The translations under genes were made by a program, and so were the position numbers. Positions 49,378-57,217 of a stretch of 64,000 bases of DNA are shown here, piece by piece. The DNA comes from Streptomyces sp. RPA4-2 (GTDB lineage Bacteria; Actinomycetota; Actinomycetes; Streptomycetales; Streptomycetaceae): the NCBI RefSeq assembly GCF_012273515.2, contig NZ_CP050975.2, positions 8,122,001 to 8,186,000 of the forward strand. Direction: 5' to 3'. The notes under the pieces were generated by a model. The model was not told the origin of the DNA. It made no database searches and saw only the letters and a program-made list of their open reading frames with translations. Numbering within the stretch: the first letter of the stretch is position 1; each line of letters opens with the position of its first letter.

Positions 49378-50972
49378 CAGCGGCCCTCGGTGGCGAGAGC
49401 CGGCGCCGAGCCGTCCGTCCGTGAGCCGTCCTTCTCCGCGCCCGGCCCGGTGATCGCCGGGATCGGGACGTCGACCGTACGGGCGAGCCGCGCGCCCTGC
49501 GGCCCGTAGACGGCCCGCGGCTCGGGGAAGACCCGCAGCAGCGTGAGGAACAGCACCGCGGCGACGGCCAGCGACAGCGGCAGACTGATGTCGATGCCGT
49601 TCGCCAGGTCGCCCAGGGGTCCGACGAACTGGCCGGGGATGTCGGTGAACAGCACACCGACCACCGCGGCCACCCACCACGCCGTCATGCCCCGCCAGTT
49701 CCAGCCGTGCGAGAACCAGTAGCGGCCGCCGCGCTGGCGGCGGTTGAAGACCTGCAGCGCGTCGGGGTCGTACCAGCCGCGACGGGTGTAGAAGCCCAGC
49801 ATCATCACGACCATCCACGGAGTGGTGCACGTGATGATCATCGTGGCGAACGTGGAGATGGACTGGACGAGGTTCAGACCGAAACGGCCGATGAAGATGA
49901 AGGCGATCGACAGCACGCCCACCACCAGCGTCGCCTGGACCCGCGACAGCCGCGGGAACACCGACGAGAAGTCGAGCCCGGTCCCGTACAGCGACGTGGT
50001 GCCCGTCGACATGCCGCCGATCAGCGCGAGCAGACACACCGGCAGGAAGAACCAGCTCGGGGAGATGGCCAGCAGACCGCCCACGAAGTCGGGGGCGCCC
50101 GGATCGACGTACTTCGGAGCCTTCGTCGCGATGATGCTCGCGGTGGCCAGACCGAAGACGAACGGCAGCAGGGTCGCGATCTGCGACAGGAACGCGGCGC
50201 CGACGACCCTGCGGCGCGGCGCGTCGGCCGGGATGTAGCGCGACCAGTCGCCGAGGAACGCGCCGAACGACACCGGGTTCGACAGCACGATCAGCGCGGA
50301 ACCGATGAACGACGGCCAGAACAGCGACTGGGTGGCGGAGTCCGCCGAAGCGGTGAAGACACCCGCGTACGAGGGGTCGAAGTCACCGGCGAAGGCGACC
50401 GCGCCGAGCAGGAAGAGCACGGTCGCGGAGGTCACCGCGATCTTGTTGACGAAGAGCATGAACCGGAAGCCGTAGACGCACACGGCGAGCACCAGACCGG
50501 CGAACAGCGCGTACGCGACGACGTACGACAGGTTGCTGCGCTCCAGGCCGAACAGCCGGTGCGCGCCGCCGACCAGGGCGTCGCCGGAGCTCCACACCGA
50601 GATGGAGAAGAAGGCGATGGCGGTGAGCAGGGAGAGGAAGGAGCCGACCACACGGCCGTGCACTCCGAGGTGCGCGGACGAGGAGACGGCGTTGTTGGTG
50701 CCGTTGACCGGGCCGAACACCGCCATCGGGCAGAGGATCAGCGCACCCGCCACCACGCCGAGGAGCGTGGCGGCGAGGCCTTGCCAGAAGGAGAGGCCGA
50801 AGAGGATGGGGAAGGCCCCGAGAACACAGGTGGAGAAGGTGTTCGCGCCGCCGAAGGCGACCCGGAACAGGTCGAGCGGGGACGCGCTGCGGTCCGCGTC
50901 GGGGATCCGCTCGACGCCGTAGGTCTCGACCTCGGTGAGGGAGGGAGAGGTGGTCGGGGAGTTGTCGGACAA
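49377..50972 (-). CDS. NCS1-family nucleobase/hydantoin/allantoin permease
   Basis: About 531 residues with 12 hydrophobic segments. Family signatures include SPLDLFRVAFGGANTFSTCVLGAFPILFGL, GPVNGTNNAVSSSAHLGVHGR, and ALIVLSNPVSFGAFLGDWSRYIP. A TTG start at 50972 (LSDNSPTTSPSLTEVETYGVERIP) has GGAG 5 nt upstream and excludes a His/Arg-rich leader present in the longer frame to 51143. NCS1 permeases import pyrimidines, purines, hydantoins, allantoin or vitamins; coupling to a cyclase-type hydrolase points to a cyclic amide. Confidence 0.88.
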   Translation of the reverse strand: MSDNSPTTSPSLTEVETYGVERIPDADRSASPLDLFRVAFGGANTFSTCVLGAFPILFGLSFWQGLAATLLGVVAGALILCPMAVFGPVNGTNNAVSSSAHLGVHGRVVGSFLSLLTAIAFFSISVWSSGDALVGGAHRLFGLERSNLSYVVAYALFAGLVLAVCVYGFRFMLFVNKIAVTSATVLFLLGAVAFAGDFDPSYAGVFTASADSATQSLFWPSFIGSALIVLSNPVSFGAFLGDWSRYIPADAPRRRVVGAAFLSQIATLLPFVFGLATASIIATKAPKYVDPGAPDFVGGLLAISPSWFFLPVCLLALIGGMSTGTTSLYGTGLDFSSVFPRLSRVQATLVVGVLSIAFIFIGRFGLNLVQSISTFATMIITCTTPWMVVMMLGFYTRRGWYDPDALQVFNRRQRGGRYWFSHGWNWRGMTAWWVAAVVGVLFTDIPGQFVGPLGDLANGIDISLPLSLAVAAVLFLTLLRVFPEPRAVYGPQGARLARTVDVPIPAITGPGAEKDGSRTDGSAPALATEGR

Positions 50973-51216
50973 GAGTGCTCCAGCGAAGTGCCTGTACCCG
51001 GACGGGCGGTGGAGCGCGTGGTGGCGCCGGGGGAGGGATGGCCGATTGTCGCCGCTGGGGTGTGCGGCGTGAGCGGTAGCCGTCCTTCTGGGGTCTGCTG
51101 ACGGTAAGGCGTCGCGGAGCAGGGACACCAGAGGACGGATCATCCATTTTCCGGGCCGCCGCGGGACGATTGCTCCATAGTGGTGAGCGGCCCGTCGCTA
51201 CGACGTCACCTCTCGT

Positions 51217-51816
51217 TCACTGCTCGCGCTCTCCCCGTTCCTCCTGCCGCCCTTCCCGTTCGCCTCCTTCACCGGCGGCGGCGGCGTCCTGCGGCCCGGC
51301 GTCCGGCCCCTGGGCCCGGACCCGCTCCACGTGCGCGAGCGAGTCGCGCAGCTCCGTCAGCCAGTCGTCGGTGTGGCGCTGCACGAGGCGGACGCACCAG
51401 GCGAGCGCGTCGCTGCGGCTGCGGGCGACACCGGCGGCGATGAGGGTGTCGAGGACCTGGCGCTCGGGCTGGCGCAGCCGGGTCATGACAGGTGCGGCGA
51501 CGTGGGTGAACAGCGCGCGTTCGCCCCCGCACTCGACACCCCAGGACACCTTCCTGCGGAAGCGGTGCTCCGCCTCGCGCGCGACCGCGACCCGGTCGTC
51601 GCGGGTGCGCTCCCGGAACTCCTGGACGCGTGCCTGGAGGGCCGCCTCCCGCTCGGCGTCCGAGGCGTCCTCGGCGAGCCTGGGCTCCGGGATGCGGCCG
51701 ACGACGGTGATCTCCTCGCGGTCGACGGTCACCTCCGTCAGGCTCTCGAAGAGATCGTCGGGAAGGCGGCCGGCGAACCAGCCGCGCGTCTGCTCGCGTT
51801 GCTCTGTTGTAATCAT
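51217..51816 (-). CDS. Conserved actinobacterial hypothetical protein with a possible ribbon-helix-helix-like segment
   Basis: 199 residues, starting MITTEQREQTRGWFAGRLPDDLFESLTEVTVDREEITVVGRI. The middle has REAEHRFRRKVSWGVECGGERALFTHVAAPVMTRLRQPERQVLDTLIAAGVARSRSDALAWCVRLVQ. Its last half (VMTRLRQPER, VLDTLIAAGVARSRSDALAW) resembles CopG/ParD ribbon-helix-helix proteins. The tail is Glu/Arg/Gly-rich. Function unknown. The ATG lies inside a 22-bp inverted repeat, consistent with a small autorepressor. The ribosome site GGGAG is 13 nt away, rather far. Confidence 0.7.
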   Translation of the reverse strand: MITTEQREQTRGWFAGRLPDDLFESLTEVTVDREEITVVGRIPEPRLAEDASDAEREAALQARVQEFRERTRDDRVAVAREAEHRFRRKVSWGVECGGERALFTHVAAPVMTRLRQPERQVLDTLIAAGVARSRSDALAWCVRLVQRHTDDWLTELRDSLAHVERVRAQGPDAGPQDAAAAGEGGEREGRQEERGEREQ

Positions 51817-51830
51817 GTAATGACGATTAC
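51809..51830. promoter_or_regulatory. Inverted repeat over the start codon of the hypothetical gene
   Basis: GTAATC (51809-51814) and GATTAC (51825-51830) flank 10 bp that include TCATGTAATGA, itself symmetric. The ATG of the minus-strand gene (51816-51814) is inside. The site is less GC-rich than its surroundings and suggests autoregulation. Confidence 0.45.
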
Positions 51831-52166
51831 TCCCTTGCGGTGGATGCGCAAGGGTCGCGCAGCGATGTCCGCCGTGGGCTGAAGGGGGTCCGGTGGGGCC
51901 GGGGGGCGCTGAGCGGAATGTTTCAGGCCTATTGCGGAGCCGGGGGAAACCGGCCATGAAGGTGCCCCCGGGCGATCAACGGCCGTGCCGTTGTAGGGCT
52001 CGAACGTTCGAGTTTCGTTACTTCGCGCCAGTGATTCAATACTCAAAGTTACCGAAACGCGTGGGGTCGATGTGTGTTTCCGGTGTGGACTCGGCAGACT
52101 CGCGCTCGCCGCACCGACACACACCGAGTCCGGTGCCGCATTCAACCGAGCGGAAGGATGCACACA
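51831..52166 (+). promoter_or_regulatory. Intergenic region with perfect palindrome upstream of the SSI-like gene
   Basis: Contains CTCGAACGTTCGAG (51999-52012), a perfect 14-bp palindrome, followed by a less GC-rich stretch (about 52013-52060) that probably holds the promoter of the inhibitor gene. GTTTCG and CGAAAC form a further loose inverted repeat across that stretch. No gene is supported here. Confidence 0.4.
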
Positions 52167-52616
52167 ATGCCGAACACCGCGCGCTGGGCAGCGACTCTCA
52201 CCCTCGCGGCCACCGCCGTCTGCGGGCCCCTCGGAGGGTCCGCCCTCGCCACCCCCGCCCCTGCCCCCGCCCTCGCCCCCGCTTCTTACCTGTACGCCCC
52301 CTCGGCCCTGGTGCTCACCACGGGGCACGGGCAGAGCGCCGACGCCGCCACCCCGGAACGCGCGGTCACGCTGAACTGCGCGCCGACCGCCTCCGGCACC
52401 CACCCCGCCGCCGTCCAGGCCTGCGCCGAACTCCGCGGAGTCGGCGGCGACTTCGATGCCCTGTCGGTCAGAGACGGCGTCTTGTGTACGAAGCAGTTCG
52501 ACCCCGTGGTCGTCACGGTCGCCGGCGTCTGGCAGGGCAAGCGGGTCACGTACGAACGGACCTTCGCCAACGAGTGCGTGAAGAACTCCTACGGGACGAC
52601 CGTCTTCACGTTCTGA
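52167..52616 (+). CDS. Streptomyces subtilisin inhibitor (SSI)-like protease inhibitor
   Basis: 149-residue precursor. Sec signal [20 protein letters not shown] with cleavage after SALA. The mature part has the SSI plan: [13 protein letters not shown], four disulfide Cys (LNCAP, QACAEL, LCTKQ, NECVKN), [11 protein letters not shown] and [14 protein letters not shown]. The reactive loop reads C-T-K-Q-F-D-P, so P1 is Lys109, predicting trypsin-like targets, whereas classical SSI has Met. ATG at 52167 is well spaced from GGAAGG; ATG 52158 is too close. Secreted, likely to restrain an endogenous or competing protease. Confidence 0.92.
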   Translation: MPNTARWAATLTLAATAVCGPLGGSALATPAPAPALAPASYLYAPSALVLTTGHGQSADAATPERAVTLNCAPTASGTHPAAVQACAELRGVGGDFDALSVRDGVLCTKQFDPVVVTVAGVWQGKRVTYERTFANECVKNSYGTTVFTF

Positions 52617-53018
52617 GAGACCGGGATCGCGCGCTTTTCGTGAGCATCGATCGAGGCGCGTAGCTGGGGAGTGCGAGCCCCGTCGCGGAGCGCAGCGCGA
52701 TCTCGCACCGAGGGTCGGCCGGGCGGAGTGGGGCCTCCGGCCGGCCTTCGGCATGTTCCGGGCCCGCCCAGGACTCAAGTCGGTTCGTCCTCAGGGGGTT
52801 CGGCCCCGCAGAAGAAGCATGCCGACCGCTGGAAGTCCCGGGGACGGCGCCCGCGGGCCCGAGGTCCGGGAAGCCGCCCCGGCACGGATCGACCGTCACA
52901 CCGGGCTCGGGTCAGAGCTGCCGCGCGACCCGTGCGGGAGGCTCCGCGCGGAGCAGCCGCGTCACCGGTCCGAGTCTCCGGGGATGCCGGGTCCGGCCCG
53001 GTACCGTAGCCCTGGATC
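52617..53018. other. 400-bp intergenic region, no gene seen
   Basis: GC-rich sequence after the inhibitor gene with several short inverted repeats (for example around GGCCGGGCGGAGTGGGGCC and CGGCCGGCC near 52718-52748) that may terminate the inhibitor transcript. No coding signal is supported on either strand. Confidence 0.35.
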
Positions 53019-54602
53019 ATGAGTGTTCTGAGTGACGCGGACCGACGGCTGTTCCGACGTGTGGCGGCCGCGCGGCTGCCCGGCGCGGATCCGGCGCTGC
53101 GACGGCTGAGCCACTCCGCCGATCACGGACGGCTGTGGCTCGGCGCGGCGGCAGGCCTCGCGCTCGTCGGAAGCGGCACCGGCCGCCGGGCGGCGCTGCG
53201 GGGTCTGGGCTCGCTGGCGTTGGCCTCGCTGACCGTCAACACCGTGGCCAAGTGGAGCACCCGGCGGCCCCGCCCGCTGCTGGACCTCGTACCGCCGATC
53301 CGCCACCTCGCCCGGCAGCCGCACAGCACCTCCTTCCCCTCCGGGCACTCCGCCTCGGCCGCGGCCTTCGCCACCGGAGTCGCCCTGGAGTCGGCCGGAC
53401 ACGGCGCGCTGGTCGCGCCCGTCGCCGCCGCGGTCGCCTTCTCGCGGGTGTACGTGGGGGTCCACTACCCCGGTGACGTGCTGGCCGGCGTGGCGATCGG
53501 AGTCGGGGCGGCAGCCCTCACCGCCCGCTGGTGGCCGCGGCGCCCGGAGCTCCCTGAGCGGGAACGGCCCTCGGTGTCCGCCCCGGCGCTGCCCGGCGGC
53601 GCGGGGCTCGTCGTCCTCGTCAACAGCGAGGCGGGGACGGCGGAGACGGGGGCGTCGTCACCGGCCGAGCGGCTGCGGGTGCTGCTGCCCGCGGCCGACC
53701 TGATCGAACGCGGCCCGGACGACGACTTCGCCGCGCTGCTCGACCGGGCGGCCGCGAGGGCCACGAAAGCGGGCGGTGTGCTCGGGGTGTGCGCAGGAGA
53801 CGGCAGCGTCAACGCCGCCGCGCGGGCGGCGGCCGAACGCGGGCTCGCGCTCGCCGTGTTCCCCGGCGGCACCTTGAACCACTTCGCCCAGGACGTGGGC
53901 GTACCCCGCTTCGAGGACACCGCCACCGCGGTCGGCCGCGGCGAGGCGGTGAGGGTGGATCTGGGTGTGGCGAGGCCGCAGAGGGCCGGGCACGAGGTGC
54001 TGTTCCTCAACACCTTCAGCATCGGCCTGTATCCCGAACTCGTCGGGATCCGCGAGCGCTTGGAGGATCGCTGGGGCAAGCGGCCGGCCGCGGCGGCCGC
54101 CCTGGTGCGGGTCCTGCGCACCGCGGCCCCCGTCGACCTGCGCGTCAACGGCCGTGACCGGCGTCTGTGGCTGCTCTTCGCGGGCAACGGGCACTACGAG
54201 CCGGAGGGGTTCGCCCCGGTCTTCCGGCCTCGCCTGGACGACGGACTCCTCGACCTGCGGCTGATCGACGGCGCCCACCGCCTCGCCCGCACCCGGGTGG
54301 TGGTCTCCGCCCTCGTCGGCGCGCTCGGCCGCTCCCGTGTGTACCGCGCCGAGGCGGTGCCCTGGGTCGAGCTGGAGGACCTCGGCGGCACGCGGACGCT
54401 CGCGTACGACGGTGAAGTCGCGCCCGCGCCGACGGGGTTGAGGCTGGAGAAGGAGCGGCGCGCGCTCGTCGTGTACCGGCCCGCCGCGGTGGGGAACGCG
54501 AACGCCGGGCGGGGCGGGCGGGGCGCTACGGTAAGCGGCCGTCGCAACGGGAGGAGGGGTAAGCGTCTCCCTGAAGACGGCGGCCCCTCGGTTCCGGGGT
54601 GA
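53019..54602 (+). CDS. PAP2 phosphatase fused to a diacylglycerol-kinase-like domain
   Basis: 527 residues. N-terminal PAP2 half: KWSTRRPRP, FPSGHSASAAAF and SRVYVGVHYPGD, the three phosphatidic-acid phosphatase motifs, within membrane helices. C-terminal lipid-kinase half: LVVLVNSEAGT, CAGDGSVNAAARAAAERGLALAVFPGGTLNHFAQDVG, and LFAGNGHYEPEGFAP. One chain could thus dephosphorylate and rephosphorylate a lipid. In the kinase half the usual GGDGT is CAGDGS, still acceptable. The common actinobacterial fusion supports a role in phospholipid recycling. Confidence 0.9.
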   Translation: MSVLSDADRRLFRRVAAARLPGADPALRRLSHSADHGRLWLGAAAGLALVGSGTGRRAALRGLGSLALASLTVNTVAKWSTRRPRPLLDLVPPIRHLARQPHSTSFPSGHSASAAAFATGVALESAGHGALVAPVAAAVAFSRVYVGVHYPGDVLAGVAIGVGAAALTARWWPRRPELPERERPSVSAPALPGGAGLVVLVNSEAGTAETGASSPAERLRVLLPAADLIERGPDDDFAALLDRAAARATKAGGVLGVCAGDGSVNAAARAAAERGLALAVFPGGTLNHFAQDVGVPRFEDTATAVGRGEAVRVDLGVARPQRAGHEVLFLNTFSIGLYPELVGIRERLEDRWGKRPAAAAALVRVLRTAAPVDLRVNGRDRRLWLLFAGNGHYEPEGFAPVFRPRLDDGLLDLRLIDGAHRLARTRVVVSALVGALGRSRVYRAEAVPWVELEDLGGTRTLAYDGEVAPAPTGLRLEKERRALVVYRPAAVGNANAGRGGRGATVSGRRNGRRGKRLPEDGGPSVPG

Positions 54603-54613
54603 TCACACGGGTC

Positions 54614-56113
54614 CTACATGTGGACGGCGCGCACGGCGTCCGGGTCCTGCTCCTGGGCGCCACGGCGGTAGAGCAGGAAGGCGATGACCGCGCCCGCGGC
54701 GAAGAAGCCCGCCGACCACCAGAAGGCGGTGGTGTAGCTCTCGATCGTCGACTGCGCCCGGACCAGCTTGTTCGTGGCGTCCTTGCCGGCCAGGTAGCTG
54801 GTGGCGGCGCTCGCGGCGAGCGTGTTCAGCAGCGCGGTGCCGATCGAACCGCCCACCTGCTGCATCGTGTTGACCGTGGCGGAGGCGACGCCCGCGTCCT
54901 CGGCGGCGATCCCGCTGGTGGCCAGCGCCATGGCGGGCGGCATCACGATGCCGAGGCCCGCGCCGATCAGGAGCAGCTGCGGCAGCACGGCGGTCGAGAA
55001 GTCCGAGGCGACCCCGATACCGGTCAGCCAGGCCATGCCGGCGACGGCGATCGCGAAGCCCGCGGGGATGACGATCTTCGGGCCGATACGCGGCACCAGG
55101 ACGGTGGTGGACACCTGAGCCATGATCATCAGGGTGGCCATCATCGGCAGGAAGGCGACACCGGTCTTCGTCGGGCTGAAGCCCAGGTTCAGCTGCAGGT
55201 AGTAGGTGAGGAAGAGGAAGACACCGAACATGCCCGCACCGGTGATCAGCACGGTGACGAACGACGCGGCGCGGTCGCGGTCGAGCAGGACACGCATCGG
55301 CAGCAGCGGGTGCTCGGCACGGGTCTGCCACCAGGCGAAGCCGCTGATCAGGATGCCACCGGCGGCCAGGAAGCCCCAGGTCAGCGGCGAACTCCAGTCG
55401 TGCGTCTCGGCGTTGGAGAAGCCGTAGACCAGGGCGAAGAGGCCGGAGGAGACCAGCAGGGTGCCCGGCAGGTCGAGCCGGGAGTTCGCGGCGTCCCGGT
55501 GGTTGCTCAGCAGGACCCAGCCGCCGGCGAAGGCGACGACCGCGAAGACGAGGTTGACGAACAGTGTCCAGCGCCAGTCGAGCGCGTCGGTCAGCACACC
55601 ACCGAGCAGCAGTCCGACCGCGCCGCCGGCACCGGCGATCGCGCCGTAGACGCTGAAGGCCTTGGCGCGTTCCTTGGCGTCGGTGAACGTCGTGTTCAGC
55701 AGCGAGAGCGCGGCGGGGGCCAGCAGCGCACCGAAGACACCCTGCAGGGCACGCGCGGTGACCAGCATGCCGAAGCTGGTGGAGGCGCCGCCGAGTACGG
55801 AGGCGCCGGCGAATCCGGCGACACCGATGAGGAAGGCGGGCTTGCGCCCGAAGAGGTCGGCGATGCGTCCGCCGAGCAGCAGCAGGGAGGCGAAGGCCAG
55901 CGAGTACGCCGTGACGATCCACTGCCGGTTGCCGTCGGAGAAGCCGAGGTCCGCCTGCGCGGACGGCAGGGCGATGTTCACGATGGTGGCGTCGAGGACC
56001 ACCATCAGCTGCGCGATGCCGATGATCGCGAGGATCCACCACCGCCTCGAAGAGGGCGCGGACGAGGAGTCCACGGAGCCCTGGCGGGCACCTTCGGTCA
56101 GGGTCTGGGACAT
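54614..56113 (-). CDS. MFS drug-efflux transporter, DHA2 (14-TM) family
   Basis: 499 residues, starting MSQTLTEGARQGSVDSSS, then TM1 WWILAIIGIAQLMVVLDATIVNIALP. Motif A is GGRIADLFGRKPAFLIG and motif C lies in GAIAGAGGAVGLLLGGVL. A central extra TM pair separates the halves. The gene has its own promoter (-35 TTGCCG, 17 bp, -10 TACTGT) bracketed by CGAAAC-type palindromes, so a TetR-like repressor should control it; none is adjacent. Converges with the PAP2-kinase gene, 11 nt apart. Confidence 0.9.
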   Translation of the reverse strand: MSQTLTEGARQGSVDSSSAPSSRRWWILAIIGIAQLMVVLDATIVNIALPSAQADLGFSDGNRQWIVTAYSLAFASLLLLGGRIADLFGRKPAFLIGVAGFAGASVLGGASTSFGMLVTARALQGVFGALLAPAALSLLNTTFTDAKERAKAFSVYGAIAGAGGAVGLLLGGVLTDALDWRWTLFVNLVFAVVAFAGGWVLLSNHRDAANSRLDLPGTLLVSSGLFALVYGFSNAETHDWSSPLTWGFLAAGGILISGFAWWQTRAEHPLLPMRVLLDRDRAASFVTVLITGAGMFGVFLFLTYYLQLNLGFSPTKTGVAFLPMMATLMIMAQVSTTVLVPRIGPKIVIPAGFAIAVAGMAWLTGIGVASDFSTAVLPQLLLIGAGLGIVMPPAMALATSGIAAEDAGVASATVNTMQQVGGSIGTALLNTLAASAATSYLAGKDATNKLVRAQSTIESYTTAFWWSAGFFAAGAVIAFLLYRRGAQEQDPDAVRAVHM

Positions 56114-56158
56114 GGGAGAACCACTCCAGGGAAGTCGCTCAGGGTGACGGAGACGTAA

Positions 56159-56218
56159 ACGAAACTGTTTCGTACACATCGACAGTAGGGCACCGCCTGC
56201 GAAACGGCAACGTTTCGC
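56159..56218 (-). promoter_or_regulatory. Promoter of the DHA2 pump flanked by two palindromic operators
   Basis: -35 TTGCCG (56210-56205) and -10 TACTGT (56187-56182) with a 17-bp spacer on the minus strand. Operator 1 is 56159-56173 (ACGAAAC-T-GTTTCGT), downstream of the -10. Operator 2 is 56199-56218 (GCGAAACG-GCAA-CGTTTCGC), over the -35. Both share the half-site CGAAAC. A repressor bound at both would block the promoter fully. Confidence 0.65.
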
Positions 56219-56277
56219 TAGTGGTGTCGGATGAGGTGCCCGTCACATCGCGAGCCTCGTGGGGGTCCGTGTATGCC

Positions 56278-56313
56278 TTGACCGGCATATAAACGAAGCG
56301 GCATATTGGGCGC
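56278..56313 (+). promoter_or_regulatory. Promoter of the arsR-SRPBCC pair, probably giving a leaderless mRNA
   Basis: -35 TTGACC (56278-56283) and -10 CATATT (56302-56307) with an 18-bp spacer. The ATG at 56314 lies 7 nt past the -10, at the expected transcription start, and no ribosome site is visible. CGGCATAT occurs twice (56283-56290 and 56300-56306, the latter incomplete), which may mark the ArsR binding site. Confidence 0.55.
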
Positions 56314-56667
56314 ATGCCCGACGTCACTCCCTGGACCGCGCTAGCGGACCCGCACCGCCGCGCGATCGTCGCGCTGCTGCGGGAGCGCCCGCGCCCCGTC
56401 GGAGAGATCGTGGCGGCATGCGGACTGAGTCAGCCGAGCACCTCGAAGCACCTGCGGGTGCTGCGGGACGCGGGCCTGGTCCGGGTCAGCCAGGACGCGC
56501 AGCGCCGCGTCTACGCCCTGGATCCGGCCCCGATCGCCGCACTCGACGCCTGGCTCGCCCCGTACCGCACGCTGTGGAACGACAGCCTCGACACTCTCGG
56601 ACGCCGTCTGGACCAGGCGTCGGGGGAGCCGTCGGACGACCCCGAAGCCCCCTCCGCGAAGGACTGA
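56314..56667 (+). CDS. ArsR-family transcriptional regulator
   Basis: 117 residues. Winged helix-turn-helix WTALADPHRRAIVALLRERPRPVGEIVAACGLSQPSTSKHLRVLRDAGLVRVSQDAQRRVYAL. There is no Cys metal site of the ELCVCDL type, so it is one of the non-metal ArsR proteins that accompany SRPBCC genes. Six nt before the SRPBCC gene on the same strand. The promoter suggests leaderless translation and autoregulation. Confidence 0.88.
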   Translation: MPDVTPWTALADPHRRAIVALLRERPRPVGEIVAACGLSQPSTSKHLRVLRDAGLVRVSQDAQRRVYALDPAPIAALDAWLAPYRTLWNDSLDTLGRRLDQASGEPSDDPEAPSAKD

Positions 56668-56673
56668 GCCACC

Positions 56674-57213
56674 ATGTCGGCCGAACGCACCGCCCTCACC
56701 GGCACCTACCTCACCCTCGACGACGGCCGCCCCGCCGTCCGATTCAGCCGTACCTACGACCACCCCATCGCCCGCGTCTGGGAGTTCGTGACCGATCCGG
56801 AGGAGCTGGCCGGCTGGTTCCCGTCCCGCGCGGAGATCGAGCTGCGCCCCGGCGGCACCATCAGGTTCAGCGGCGACCCGAACATGTCCGACTCCACGGG
56901 CCGTGTCATCGCCGTGGACCCGCCCCGGCACCTCTCCTTCGACTGGGGCGGCGACGAGCTGCACTTCGACCTCGAAGCCCTCGAAGGGAAGCGCACACGA
57001 TTCACGCTCACCAACGTGCTCGCGGCCGAGGACACCGCCGCCCGCAACGGCGCCGGCTGGGAGGTGTGCCTCGCCGCCCTCGACGCCAAGGTCCTCGGCC
57101 GGCAGCACTCGCCGGGCCCGCACGCCGGTGCCGGAGCGCCCTGGCCGGAGATCTACCGCGCCTACCTCGCCGCCGGTGTCCCCTCCGGCGCCCAGGTGCC
57201 GGGGATGGACTGA
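56674..57213 (+). CDS. SRPBCC (AHSA1-like) ligand-binding domain protein
   Basis: 179 residues. Starts after a 20-residue leader with VRFSRTYDHPIARVWEFVTDPEELAGWFPSRAEIELRPGG, then MSDSTGRVIAVDPPRHLSFDWGGDELHFDLEAL and the long C-terminal helix GAGWEVCLAALDAKVLG. The Bet v1-like cavity binds hydrophobic ligands. Paired with the ArsR regulator, as often seen. Converges with the peptide-export operon, with only 4 nt between them, which fixes one border of that locus. Confidence 0.86.
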   Translation: MSAERTALTGTYLTLDDGRPAVRFSRTYDHPIARVWEFVTDPEELAGWFPSRAEIELRPGGTIRFSGDPNMSDSTGRVIAVDPPRHLSFDWGGDELHFDLEALEGKRTRFTLTNVLAAEDTAARNGAGWEVCLAALDAKVLGRQHSPGPHAGAGAPWPEIYRAYLAAGVPSGAQVPGMD

Positions 57214-57217
57214 CCCC

